Below, in pieces: positions 46,343-54,789 of a DNA stretch of 64,000 nucleotides. Origin of the DNA: Vibrio ulleungensis. GTDB lineage: Bacteria > Pseudomonadota > Gammaproteobacteria > Enterobacterales > Vibrionaceae. The notes beneath the pieces are model-generated. The model was not told the DNA's origin and did not search any database. It saw nothing but the letters and a program-made list of their open reading frames with translations. The DNA is taken from NCBI RefSeq assembly GCF_016900875.1, contig NZ_JAFEUM010000006.1, forward strand, positions 124,001 through 188,000, read 5' to 3'. How positions within the stretch are numbered: the stretch's first letter is position 1; each line of letters starts with the position of its first letter. Position numbers and translations under genes: made by a program.

Positions 46343-47440
46343 CTAATTGTTATCAATTGCTGCTTGCTGGTTTGCTTGCTGGTTCGCTTGGCCTCGACGA
46401 AATTTGCTGGTCAACACCCAGATGTGGGTAAGAGCATACAAATACAGCAAAAACAAAACAACAAACCCGATCAGCATTAGATACTCAGGAACATTGAGTA
46501 GTTCGCCCACAATGCCAATTCCAGCTAAGCAAGCAGCCGCCAAAGAAATGGCTGCTAGAGTTTGGCGCGACGAAAGTCCAAGTCGTTGGCAAATGTGATG
46601 TAAATGCTCTCTATCTGGTTTAAAGGGGGAGTCTCCACGACGAATACGTCGGATCATAATGGCAGCCATATCCATAAGTGGGATAGCGATTAACCATAGT
46701 GCTGTGACTGGGCGCATTTCGGAAGAAGGCTCTTGAGTGGCCATCAATAGCATCCAAATTACGGTAAAACCGATTAACATGCTGCCAGCGTCGCCCATAA
46801 ACACTTTGTGTTGTCGTCCAAGCAGACCGAGGTTAAATAATATGTAGGGAACAATGGCAACGATAATAACCAAACAAAAATACGCGATGTCTGTAAAACC
46901 GTACATGAGCATTAATACGCCCAAGCCCGAAAAGGTCACAATAGATAGGCCGCCAAGTAACCCGTCTATTCCATCCACCATGTTGAATGCGTTAATAGCA
47001 CCTATGACTGCAATGACTGTAACAATATAGCTAAAGGGGCCAAGGACTATGTCACCGGTACCCAAAATATTGCCAATTGTGTGCAGATCCAAGTTAGCCA
47101 TGGTCATCATCACTATAGATAAGACGCCTTGGACTAAAAAGCGGATTTTGAAACTTATATCGTATTTGTCATCTATTACACCAACGGTAACAAGCAAAAT
47201 AATCGATGCGGTGTAAATGAGAACTTGGGAGGTGAGTGGTGCGATGGTTAACAAAAAGAATAAAATGGATAGACATATCGATAACCCGCCAACAAGAGGT
47301 ACGGTTCCCTCATGAAGCTTTCGAGCATTAGGTTTGTCTACCAGGTTGATTTTGCGGGCTACTTTTCTCAAAAAAAATAGATTAGTTAATGAGAAAATGA
47401 AGATAAAGCCTAGCTCGGCAAGGGAGGCTAACTGATTCAT
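46343..47440 (-). CDS. wecA: WecA-type undecaprenyl-phosphate sugar-1-phosphate transferase
   Basis: This 365-residue polytopic protein of the MraY/WecA family has about 11 membrane helices and the loops KPNARKLHEGTVPLVGGLSI (about 37-56), DDKYDISFKIRF, NAFNMVDGIDGLLGGLSIVT (about 150-169), KVFMGDAGSMLIGF (about 211-224) and DREHLHHICQRLG (about 282-294), which contain all catalytic Asp and His residues. WecA loads GlcNAc-1-phosphate, or a related HexNAc-1-phosphate in WbpL-like members, on undecaprenyl phosphate. It lies upstream of the O-antigen genes but 550 bases from rmlB. It could start the repeat unit of either polysaccharide locus. Confidence 0.92.
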   Translation of the reverse strand: MNQLASLAELGFIFIFSLTNLFFLRKVARKINLVDKPNARKLHEGTVPLVGGLSICLSILFFLLTIAPLTSQVLIYTASIILLVTVGVIDDKYDISFKIRFLVQGVLSIVMMTMANLDLHTIGNILGTGDIVLGPFSYIVTVIAVIGAINAFNMVDGIDGLLGGLSIVTFSGLGVLMLMYGFTDIAYFCLVIIVAIVPYILFNLGLLGRQHKVFMGDAGSMLIGFTVIWMLLMATQEPSSEMRPVTALWLIAIPLMDMAAIMIRRIRRGDSPFKPDREHLHHICQRLGLSSRQTLAAISLAAACLAGIGIVGELLNVPEYLMLIGFVVLFLLYLYALTHIWVLTSKFRRGQANQQANQQAAIDNN

Positions 47441-47864
47441 GGTCTTGGTTAAATTCGCTACTGTACGTTGATTAAATTATTGGGTACCAATGAGTTAAAC
47501 TTATATTAATATTTTGATGTTTATTACCCACCCATTTGCATAGCGGCATTATAGCGGAAATGTAAAATTGATTCTACGGCATCATTTGTGTGGGTTTTCG
47601 CTGTTGACATTAGCTTACTATTTTTAAATAGAAGCGGAGGGTTAGCTATGAATAAAACGATACACGAAACATCAATTGAATCGCCTTAGTAATGAGAAGT
47701 ATTCATCATCGATTGGAATAACGCATAAGTTAGATAAAGTAGTTATTACTTCTGGGTTCACTAAAAAGGCTACTATGTCTCGGTATTTAAACCAGGTTTC
47801 AACTTTTAGGCTGGTATGCTTGAGACAGAGTCATTGAGCAAAATGTACCATTTGACCTCATGGA
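47441..47864. other. Intergenic region between divergent wecA and the SLC13 gene
   Basis: These 424 bases hold no conventional gene. A perfect TTGACA (47605-47610) occurs on the rightward strand with only a poor -10 behind it, then a short open frame with a strong ribosome binding site (47648-47689). An inverted repeat AGAAGTA (47695-47701) and TACTTCT (47747-47753) lies farther on. Promoters for both divergent genes should be here. Confidence 0.45.
47648..47689 (+). CDS. Possible 13-residue leader peptide
   Basis: A short frame MNKTIHETSIESP starts at an ATG placed 6 bases after AGCGGAGG, one of the strongest Shine-Dalgarno sequences in the window, and a TTGACA lies 38 bases upstream. It lies about 175 bases before the SLC13 transporter gene. 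No run of Cys or Met codons is present, so an attenuator sensing sulfur amino acids is not indicated. It may be a chance frame. Confidence 0.3.
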   Translation: MNKTIHETSIESP

Positions 47865-49607
47865 GTGAGCACACAATACATGGATATGTTGGGCCCGTAT
47901 GGGGTATTTGGTCTGTTTTTTTTGACCATTGTCGGACTGATTCGATTTCCAAATAAACCCGAGAAAGTATTTGGCGTACTGATGGTGTCGTTGGTGCTTC
48001 TTAGGCTGATTAGTACTGAGCAATTAGTCGATAGTGCAACGGGTACTAGCGTATTGTCTTTGGTACTGATCTTAGTGTGCTCTCTTGCGTTGGAAAAAAC
48101 ATGGTTGCTACGGGAAGTCGCCAAGAGCGTAATTAGCGCTAATTACGCACGTACTTGGGGCAACTTATTTGTGTTCAGTACTCTTTTTTCGGCCTTTCTA
48201 AATAACACAGCAGTGGTTTCGACCATGCTGTCGCCCATTCGAAATAACCCTCATCATCCGGCGAGTAAGCTATTACTGCCACTTTCCTATGCCGCTATTT
48301 TAGGTGGGACGCTTACTTTGGTGGGAACGTCGACCAACTTGATTGTCAATTCTATGGTGATTAAGGCGGGTTATCCTCCATTGTCTTTTTTTGAATTTAG
48401 CAAAGTAGGGGCTGCATTAGTGGTGTCCTGTGGCGCAGTGTTGGTTGTGGTATCTCGATGGCTACCCTCTAATACCAAACCTCAGCGAGCGGTGAGCGAT
48501 TACTTTATTGATGCTCAAGTCGGTTCAGACTCTCAGCTCGTTGGGAAATCCATTGAGCAAAATGGCCTCAGAAACCTCGAATCACTGTTCTTGGTGGAAA
48601 TTGTCCGAGACAATCAATTGATCACGCCAGTTGCTCCTAGTGAAATAGTGCTGGCCGGTGATCGGCTGTTGTTTAGTGGCGATATAAAAAAAGTGACTTT
48701 GCTTAATCAATTTAGTGGCCTGTCGACGTTTGCATCCGAAAATGGCTTACCGCTGCAAAATTTATCGGAAGTCATTGTGCGACCAGACAGTCGACTGGTT
48801 GGACGAACCCTTAAGTCTGTGGGATTTAGGGCGCTGTTTGATGCAGCCGTTGTAGCCATAAAACGAGATGGTAAAAGGGTGTCGGGGAAGCTGGGAGATG
48901 CCAAGATAAAGCCTGGTGATTTTCTGATTTTGGCTGCGGGCGAGGATTATCATGCTCGACGAAACCTCACCAAAAACTTTTTTTTGTTATCGGGAGTTGA
49001 AACAGAACGCACCTTACACCCTTGGCAAGAGCACTTGGCCGTGCTGGGTTTTTTATCCGCTCTTGCAGGAGCTGCGTTGGGATGGGTATCCCTGTTTGAT
49101 GGGTTATTTGTCCTTTTTGCTACTCTGCTTTTTAGCCGAACGCTGACGCCTAATGAAGTTCTGCAGCGCTTGCCGGTTCAGATATGGCTGATCATTTCGT
49201 CGGCTATAGCATTTTCTGTTGCGTTGGAAAATAGTGGTGGCACGGCATTACTTAAAAGCTGGATTGTATCTTTAGGCTCGTATGCAAGCCCGTTACTGCT
49301 GCTCGTCTTAATCTATATGGTGACGTGGCTGCTGACTGAACTCGTCACTAATAATGCTGCAGCGGCCCTGTTGTTACCTATCGCTCTGGGCGTTGCTGAA
49401 GCCTTAGGGGTCGATCCTATGCCTTTTATCATGGTGGTGGCGTTTGGTGCCAGCGCTAGTTTTATCAGTCCGTACGGCTATCAGACCAATTTGATGGTGT
49501 TTAATGCGGGGCAATATTCGTTGAAGGACTTTGCGAAGGTCGGCATACCCCTGGCTCTTACCTATGGAGTGGTATCCGTAGTTGGAGTGACATTGGTTTA
49601 TTTTTAA
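47865..49607 (+). CDS. SLC13-family anion transporter with two TrkA-C domains (probable sulfate permease)
   Basis: This 580-residue membrane protein has the SLC13/DASS split architecture: helices in 1-190 including FLNNTAVVSTMLSPI (NTA motif) and GTLTLVGTSTNLIV, two TrkA-C/RCK-C cytoplasmic domains (about 205-280 and 290-370), then a second helix set with TELVTNNAAAALLLPI and GASASFISPYGYQTN. These paired NxA and SPYGYQTN signatures form the Na+/anion site. Homologues beside cysD/cysN are predicted sulfate importers, and here cysD follows 257 bases later. The GTG at 47865 overlaps a GGAG sequence; ATG at 47880 or 47886 is an alternative start. Confidence 0.88.
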   Translation: MSTQYMDMLGPYGVFGLFFLTIVGLIRFPNKPEKVFGVLMVSLVLLRLISTEQLVDSATGTSVLSLVLILVCSLALEKTWLLREVAKSVISANYARTWGNLFVFSTLFSAFLNNTAVVSTMLSPIRNNPHHPASKLLLPLSYAAILGGTLTLVGTSTNLIVNSMVIKAGYPPLSFFEFSKVGAALVVSCGAVLVVVSRWLPSNTKPQRAVSDYFIDAQVGSDSQLVGKSIEQNGLRNLESLFLVEIVRDNQLITPVAPSEIVLAGDRLLFSGDIKKVTLLNQFSGLSTFASENGLPLQNLSEVIVRPDSRLVGRTLKSVGFRALFDAAVVAIKRDGKRVSGKLGDAKIKPGDFLILAAGEDYHARRNLTKNFFLLSGVETERTLHPWQEHLAVLGFLSALAGAALGWVSLFDGLFVLFATLLFSRTLTPNEVLQRLPVQIWLIISSAIAFSVALENSGGTALLKSWIVSLGSYASPLLLLVLIYMVTWLLTELVTNNAAAALLLPIALGVAEALGVDPMPFIMVVAFGASASFISPYGYQTNLMVFNAGQYSLKDFAKVGIPLALTYGVVSVVGVTLVYF

Positions 49608-49864
49608 TGTTTTTGGGTAATTGATAGCGTGCCTTTTTACTGCGACAGACTAGGTTTACGTCCAGTGCTACGCTGTTACTAGAAGGGGTAGTTTGAGCGT
49701 TTTTAGAATGCCCACGTCTAAGAACTTTCCTTTTATAACATATAACAAAATGCTCGGTAATGAGACTTTCTTCACACTCTGCAATTGATTAAGCTAGTAG
49801 TCAGAAGGTTAATTTTGCATCTCTGAAATTCGATGGAATCGGATCAGAACTATAGGACAACGGA
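49608..49864 (+). other. Leader region of the cysD operon
   Basis: No gene is seen in these 257 bases. The segment ATAACATATAAC at about 49736-49747 has the AT-rich direct-repeat look of CysB half-sites, but CysB sites are too degenerate for a firm call. The ribosome binding site before cysD is AGGACAACGG. Confidence 0.35.
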
Positions 49865-50779
49865 ATGAAAATATCTGCTCAACGTATGACTCACCTTAAG
49901 CAACTCGAGGCCGAATCGATTCACATAATGCGTGAGGTCGCGGCTGAGTTTGATAACCCCGTTATGCTTTACTCTGTGGGTAAAGACTCGTCAGTGATGT
50001 TGCATTTGGCTCAAAAAGCGTTTGCGCCTGCAGCGCCACCGTTTCCGCTGATGCACGTCGATACCACCTGGAAATTCAAAGAGATGATCCGCTTTCGTGA
50101 CTATATGGCTAAAAAAGTGGGTATGAAGCTCATTGTGCACCAAAACCGTGAAGGCATCGAAGCCGGTGTAGGGCCATTTACTCACGGTAGCTCTTACCAC
50201 ACAGATGTGATGAAGACTCAAGCGTTAAAGCAAGCATTGGACAAACATGGGTTTGACGCAGCCTTTGGTGGCGCGAGACGTGATGAAGAAAAGTCTAGAG
50301 CCAAAGAGCGTGTGTATTCGTTCCGAGACGAGCATCATCGCTGGGATCCTAAGAATCAACGCCCAGAACTGTGGAATGTGTATAACGGCAAAGTAAACAA
50401 AGGTGAATCCATTCGTGTATTCCCGCTATCCAATTGGACTGAGTTAGATATTTGGCAATACATTTATCTAGAAAGCATCGAAATCCCAGACTTATACCTG
50501 TCTGCACCTCGTCCAGTGATTGAGCGTGATGGCATGCTGATCATGAAAGACGATGAGCGCATGGTGTTGAAAGAAGGCGAAGAGATCCAAGACAAGATGG
50601 TGCGTTTTAGAACTCTTGGTTGCTACCCGTTAACAGGGGCGGTGGAGTCTGAAGCGACGACACTTCCCGAGATAATTCAAGAAATGCTACTGACAACAAC
50701 GTCCGAAAGACAAGGGCGTGCAATTGACCACGACTCTTCGGGCTCTATGGAGAAGAAGAAGCGGGAAGGGTACTTTTAG
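49865..50779 (+). CDS. cysD: Sulfate adenylyltransferase subunit 2
   Basis: This 304-residue protein of the PP-loop ATP pyrophosphatase family has [19 protein letters not shown] (about 35-53) with the PP-loop, [19 protein letters not shown] and [20 protein letters not shown] (about 136-155). The length is that of E. coli CysD (302). With the GTPase CysN it forms ATP sulfurylase, making adenosine 5'-phosphosulfate. It is followed by cysC and a DHH-family gene, with cysN only after these, so the two subunits are separated by two genes, unlike the usual adjacent cysDN. Confidence 0.97.
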   Translation: MKISAQRMTHLKQLEAESIHIMREVAAEFDNPVMLYSVGKDSSVMLHLAQKAFAPAAPPFPLMHVDTTWKFKEMIRFRDYMAKKVGMKLIVHQNREGIEAGVGPFTHGSSYHTDVMKTQALKQALDKHGFDAAFGGARRDEEKSRAKERVYSFRDEHHRWDPKNQRPELWNVYNGKVNKGESIRVFPLSNWTELDIWQYIYLESIEIPDLYLSAPRPVIERDGMLIMKDDERMVLKEGEEIQDKMVRFRTLGCYPLTGAVESEATTLPEIIQEMLLTTTSERQGRAIDHDSSGSMEKKKREGYF

Positions 50780-50862
50780 GGGCGAGTAGGCGAGGACGGC
50801 TCGCCTGCGAGTGAGTTTTGGCCTTCATTGTTTGTTAGATCTAGCTATTGCGTGTTTTTATT

Positions 50863-51516
50863 ATGAATTCTCCCTATCTGAAAAAAGATAATGACTCTGT
50901 GAGTGATGATGTGGTTTGGCACAATAGTACTGTGACCCATCAAGATCGCGTTGGTCTGAAAGAACAAAAACCGGCGATTTTATGGTTTACCGGGCTTAGT
51001 GGCTCGGGTAAATCGACCGTAGCGAACGCTGTTGAAAGTAAATTGCTTAGCCTAGGAAAACATAGTTATTTGCTCGATGGAGATAACGTGCGACACGGGC
51101 TTAACAAAGACCTAGGCTTTGGTGATGCTGATCGAGTGGAGAATATTCGACGTATTGGTGAAGTCGCAAAACTGTTTGTCGACTCAGGTACGTTAGTACT
51201 TACTGCCTTTATTTCACCTTTTGTATCCGACCGAGACCAAGCGCGTAAGTTAGTTGATAAAGGCCAGTTTTTAGAAGTGTTTGTTGATACACCTTTATCT
51301 GTGTGTGAAGAGCGAGACCCTAAAGGGTTGTACAAAAAAGCGCGTGCAGGCGAGATCAAACATTTTACGGGTATTGACTCGGCCTATGAAGTGCCCGTCA
51401 ACCCAGAAATCCACTTGCTTACAGAGGGGCGGACTATTGAACAGTGCGCCAACTTCGTGGTGGAGGAGCTGGAGCGTTTAGGGTACTTAACATTACAAGC
51501 AGAAGGTGACGCCTAA
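50863..51516 (+). CDS. cysC: Adenylylsulfate kinase
   Basis: From the ATG at 50863 (a TTG at 50848 is also in frame) the protein has 217 residues. It shows the P-loop GLSGSGKST (about 44-52), [15 protein letters not shown] (about 71-85), [22 protein letters not shown] and [20 protein letters not shown] (about 158-177), which match APS kinases. It phosphorylates APS to PAPS. The next gene, a DHH-family phosphoesterase, starts at the cysC stop codon (TAATG overlap), so both are probably made from one message. Confidence 0.96.
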   Translation: MNSPYLKKDNDSVSDDVVWHNSTVTHQDRVGLKEQKPAILWFTGLSGSGKSTVANAVESKLLSLGKHSYLLDGDNVRHGLNKDLGFGDADRVENIRRIGEVAKLFVDSGTLVLTAFISPFVSDRDQARKLVDKGQFLEVFVDTPLSVCEERDPKGLYKKARAGEIKHFTGIDSAYEVPVNPEIHLLTEGRTIEQCANFVVEELERLGYLTLQAEGDA

Positions 51517-52478
51517 TGCATGTCGATGTGTTTAATGGTGATGCCGACGGAATTTGTGCGCTATTGCAACTGCGCCTGGCGACTGCGAAAAAGGCCACGT
51601 TAATAACGGGAATTAAGCGGGACATTCAACTGTTACAGCAAGTTACTGAACTCGAAGATGTAAGCAGTGTGACGGTTCTCGACATCTCAATGGAGAAAAA
51701 CTTAACGGCCTTACATTCACTCTTAGACAGTGATGTGCCCGTTTTTTACTGCGACCATCACCGACACGGTGAGATCCCAAGTAACGGTAGGTTGACGGCG
51801 CTAATTGATGTTGAACCTAATACCTGTACTAGCTTGTTGGTGAATACTCATCTTCATGGTGCTTTTGCAAAATGGGCGGTAGTGGGTGCATTTGGTGACA
51901 ACATGTTTGCTCGAGCATACGACTTAGCGAACGAACTTAAGCTACCCCAAAGCGATACGGAGTTTTTGAAAGAACTGGGAACGCTTTTAAATTACAACGG
52001 CTATGGCGCCTCGATTGAGGATTTACATTTTCCACCAAGTGAGCTTTACCAATTGCTCTTGAACTATGACTGTCCGCTTAAACTTCGAGACGATCCAGCC
52101 TCTGCTTTTTACGTGCTGCGAAAAGGGTTTGGAGAGGATACTAAGAACACGCAAGAGTTGACGCCAATCGTCACTAGCGAAGCGGCAACTGTATTTGAAC
52201 TACCTTGCGAAGCATGGGCGCGCCGAATTAGTGGGGTTTTTGGGAATGATCTAGCTAATCAATCCCCTGGAACTGCGCACGCAGTAATGACACTTAATCA
52301 GAGCGGTGAGGATTATACGGTAAGTGTCCGTGCTCCTATCAATAACCGAGTTGGGGCTGATGAGGTGTGTTCCGCTTTTGCCACCGGTGGCGGCCGAAAA
52401 GCAGCGGCTGGGATTAATCAGTTGCCTATAGCAAAGAAAAATGAATTTATTGAAGCGCTAACCCGTTTCTATCAGTGA
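51516..52478 (+). CDS. DHH-family phosphoesterase inside the sulfate activation operon
   Basis: This 320-residue protein starts [20 protein letters not shown], with the DxD of the first DHH-family motif (Asp9, Asp11), has VLDISMEKN (about 54-62), the DHH triad Asp80-His81-His82 in VFYCDHHRHG, and a DHHA1-type C-terminus with GGGRKAAAG (about 291-299). The family includes RecJ, NrnA (nanoRNase and pAp phosphatase) and c-di-AMP phosphodiesterases. It is translationally coupled to cysC and lies 46 bases before cysN. Hydrolysis of 3'-phosphoadenosine 5'-phosphate, the by-product of PAPS use, is a plausible function (inference); no cysQ is visible here. Substrate cannot be proven from sequence. 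Confidence 0.8.
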   Translation: MHVDVFNGDADGICALLQLRLATAKKATLITGIKRDIQLLQQVTELEDVSSVTVLDISMEKNLTALHSLLDSDVPVFYCDHHRHGEIPSNGRLTALIDVEPNTCTSLLVNTHLHGAFAKWAVVGAFGDNMFARAYDLANELKLPQSDTEFLKELGTLLNYNGYGASIEDLHFPPSELYQLLLNYDCPLKLRDDPASAFYVLRKGFGEDTKNTQELTPIVTSEAATVFELPCEAWARRISGVFGNDLANQSPGTAHAVMTLNQSGEDYTVSVRAPINNRVGADEVCSAFATGGGRKAAAGINQLPIAKKNEFIEALTRFYQ

Positions 52479-52524
52479 ATTAGATAAAGGAAGGCCAAAG
52501 GCCTTCTAAGAAAAGGATATCGAT

Positions 52525-53934
52525 ATGTCTCACTCCTCTGAATTGATCGCTACGGATATCGAAGCGTATTTAAAAGTCCATGAAAACAAAGATCTCCTTC
52601 GTTTTCTTACTTGCGGTAATGTCGATGATGGTAAGTCGACGCTGATCGGTCGACTACTTTTCGATAGCAAGTTGATTTATGAAGACCAAATGGCAGCTAT
52701 CGAGAAAGATTCGCAAAAGTTTAATACTACTGATGGTGATTTTGATTTAGCCCTGCTGGTGGATGGGTTGCAGTCTGAGCGTGAGCAAGGCATTACTATT
52801 GATGTGGCCTACCGTTACTTTTCTACCGATAAGCGTAAGTTTATTATTGCCGATACTCCTGGGCATGAACAATACACTCGAAACATGGTGACCGGGGCAT
52901 CGACCTGTGATCTGGCTATTGTCATGGTCGACGCGCGTCATGGCATTCAAACTCAAACTCGTCGCCACAGCTATATTTGTAGCCTACTGGGTATTAAGCA
53001 CATCATTGTGGCTATCAATAAGATGGACTTGATGGATTACAGCCAAGAGGTCTATAGAAGCATTAAAGCCGATTATCGAGAGATGGCAAAAAGCTTCAAC
53101 ATTGACGACATTCGATTCGTACCCATTTCGGCGCTTAAAGGCGACAACGTGGTTACTCCGAGCGAAAACATGGATTGGTACCCAGGTGCAACGTTAATGA
53201 AGCTACTGGAAACCGTGAAAATTGGGCAAGACAAAAACTTGTCGAGCATGCGTTTTCCTGTTCAATATGTGAATCGACCAAACTTAGACTTTCGCGGTTT
53301 TTGTGGCACCTTGGCCTCAGGGGTTGTTCAAATTGGTGATGAAGTCACAGCCTTGCCCTCGGGAAAAAGCTCGCGCATTAAGTCTATTTATACCTTCGAT
53401 GAAGAGCTCACCAGCGCTCAACCAGGCCAAGCAATCACATTAACGCTAGAAGATGAAATTGACATATCTCGTGGTGATATGCTGGTTCATACCGGCCACG
53501 AACCGGCGGTTAGCAATAAGCTAAAAGGTCATGTGGTTTGGATGGACGAAAACCCACTCCGCACGCATAAAGAATATATCTTTAAGTTTGGTACTAAGTC
53601 TTGTACTGGCAAGGTGGTCAATCTAGACCACAAAATCGATGTCAACACGTTGAATCAACATGCTGAAAATTCGGAGTCACTTGATCTCAATGAAATTGCT
53701 CTTTCAGACATTACTTTGACGGACAAAATCGCGGTTGATCACTACGACAATCTACCCGAAACAGGGTCATTTATAGTTATTGATCGCCATACCAACGTCA
53801 CGGTCGGCGCTGGCATGGTTTCTAGTATCGCTGGCGAGGAAGAACAAAACTCGCGTGAATACAGCGCTGCAGAGAAAGAACTAAACGCCTACGTTCGTAA
53901 GCACTTCCCAGAATGGGGCTGCTCTGAAGTATAA
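52525..53934 (+). CDS. cysN: Sulfate adenylyltransferase subunit 1 (GTPase)
   Basis: This 469-residue translation-factor-like GTPase carries GNVDDGKST (about 31-39, G1), [20 protein letters not shown] (about 74-93, G2), [12 protein letters not shown] (G3, about 112-123) and INKMD (G4), followed by two beta-barrel domains. CysN hydrolyses GTP to drive APS formation by CysD. No CysC domain is fused to it, in agreement with the separate cysC. A GAAAAGGAT ribosome binding site precedes the start. A palindromic element with T-run shortly after the stop acts as terminator. Confidence 0.97.
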   Translation: MSHSSELIATDIEAYLKVHENKDLLRFLTCGNVDDGKSTLIGRLLFDSKLIYEDQMAAIEKDSQKFNTTDGDFDLALLVDGLQSEREQGITIDVAYRYFSTDKRKFIIADTPGHEQYTRNMVTGASTCDLAIVMVDARHGIQTQTRRHSYICSLLGIKHIIVAINKMDLMDYSQEVYRSIKADYREMAKSFNIDDIRFVPISALKGDNVVTPSENMDWYPGATLMKLLETVKIGQDKNLSSMRFPVQYVNRPNLDFRGFCGTLASGVVQIGDEVTALPSGKSSRIKSIYTFDEELTSAQPGQAITLTLEDEIDISRGDMLVHTGHEPAVSNKLKGHVVWMDENPLRTHKEYIFKFGTKSCTGKVVNLDHKIDVNTLNQHAENSESLDLNEIALSDITLTDKIAVDHYDNLPETGSFIVIDRHTNVTVGAGMVSSIAGEEEQNSREYSAAEKELNAYVRKHFPEWGCSEV

Positions 53935-53949
53935 GTAAGCTTAAAACTT

Positions 53950-53977
53950 GGGGTCAGAGTCAATTGACTCTGACCCC
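53950..53977. repeat. 28-bp palindrome, copy 1 (REP-like), also cysN terminator
   Basis: GGGGTCAGAGTCAA and its reverse complement form a perfect 14-bp inverted repeat without loop bases. Eight T residues follow at once (53978-53985), so on the rightward strand it should work as the intrinsic terminator of the cys operon. The same palindrome, with at most two changes in the centre, returns at 54069 and 54753. Confidence 0.9.
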
Positions 53978-54068
53978 TTTTTTTTGTCTAAAATTGAGGT
54001 TTGTCTCGAAGGTAATTCGTTTACTTGCTTCATGATTAGTCCAAACAAGTTCCATGCTTGGCATGCAT

Positions 54069-54096
54069 GGGGTCAGAGTCGATCGACTCTGACCCC
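54069..54096. repeat. 28-bp palindrome, copy 2
   Basis: GGGGTCAGAGTCGA and its reverse complement. It differs from copy 1 only in the central AATT, which is GATC here, keeping perfect symmetry. That compensatory pair of changes suggests that the hairpin itself is selected. TTTTCTTT follows it on the rightward strand. Confidence 0.9.
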
Positions 54097-54210
54097 TTTT
54101 CTTTCATCCAAAAATGAGGTTTGCCTCGAAGATCATTCGTTTGCCAGCGCTATGATTTATCCAAACATGCTGTAGTGTTTTGCATTGTTAAAATAGCGGC
54201 GAGACAGGAC

Positions 54211-54789
54211 ATGGCTAGACAATTGCGGAACATGCCACAAGGAATGGCTCAACATGTGATTCAGCGAGGTAACAATCGTCAAGCTTGCTTTGTTGATGAC
54301 TTTGATAGACATGCTTATCTCTCTTGGTTGAACAAGTACGCTCTTAAATATCAGGTCCATATTCATGCATGGGTATTAATGTCTAACCATGTACATATTT
54401 TATGTACCCCTCATAGCCAAGATGGGATATCGAAAATGATGCAGTCTCTTGGTCGCGCGTATGTGCTTTACTTCAACCGTAAACACGAACGTACTGGAAC
54501 CTTGTGGGAAGGGCGATTTAAAGCATCCGCTGTAGATACTCAGCACTATTTATGGGTGGTTTCACATTATATTGAGATGAACCCAGTACGCGCTGAAATG
54601 GTGCCCAAGCCAGTCGATTATAAGTGGAGCAGTTACCACACGAATGCACTTGGAAAACCCTCAAACTTAATCACACCTCACCCTCTGTATGAGGCAATAG
54701 GCAAAGATAAGCAGAGTCGTTTAGAAGCTTATCAAGCTATATTTGAAGAGTTGGGGTCAGAGTCAATTGACTCTGACCCCATTAGTTAG
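54211..54789 (+). CDS. REP-associated tyrosine transposase (RAYT, Y1 family)
   Basis: From the ATG at 54211 the protein has 192 residues. It has the HUH motif HVH in MSNHVHILC (His60, His62), a catalytic Tyr in GRAYVLYFNRKHERTGTLWE (Tyr84 or Tyr87), and HYIEMNPVRAEMV with YKWSSYH downstream, all standard for the TnpA_REP/Y1 group. RAYTs cut and move single-stranded REP hairpins. It is flanked by palindromes, and its last ten codons are themselves written by palindrome copy 3, giving ELGSESIDSDPIS. It ends 4 bases inside the convergent recG 3' end. The longer frame back to 54121 lacks similarity and crosses the repeat. Confidence 0.9.
   Translation: MARQLRNMPQGMAQHVIQRGNNRQACFVDDFDRHAYLSWLNKYALKYQVHIHAWVLMSNHVHILCTPHSQDGISKMMQSLGRAYVLYFNRKHERTGTLWEGRFKASAVDTQHYLWVVSHYIEMNPVRAEMVPKPVDYKWSSYHTNALGKPSNLITPHPLYEAIGKDKQSRLEAYQAIFEELGSESIDSDPIS
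54753..54780. repeat. 28-bp palindrome, copy 3, inside the RAYT reading frame
   Basis: Identical to copy 1 and placed so that it encodes residues close to the RAYT C-terminus (about GSESIDSDP). It is also the border to recG, whose stop codon is 6 bases away. With copies 1 and 2 it encloses the RAYT gene. Confidence 0.9.

Larger units (their letters stand above)
53950..54187. repeat. Two tandem 119-bp units headed by the palindrome
   Basis: The units begin at 53950 and 54069, exactly 119 bases apart. After the palindrome both continue with T-rich sequence, a shared AAAATGAGGTTTG/AAATTGAGGTTTG segment, CTCGAAG, ATTCGTTT and a TCCAAACA block. The second unit ends just before the RAYT gene. The units look like REP-type non-autonomous elements mobilised by the neighbouring transposase (inference). 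Confidence 0.8.

Noticed and set aside
51869..51880. GGCGGTAGTGGG on the rightward strand in the DHH gene looks like an ops element
   Set aside because: It lies within coding sequence for a conserved hydrophobic stretch, lacks the exact core end, and the cys operon is not of the RfaH-regulated kind.
53948..54175. A 75-codon open frame with two similar halves
   Set aside because: It is produced by the two tandem 119-bp palindrome-headed units and has no protein character; repeats, not a gene.
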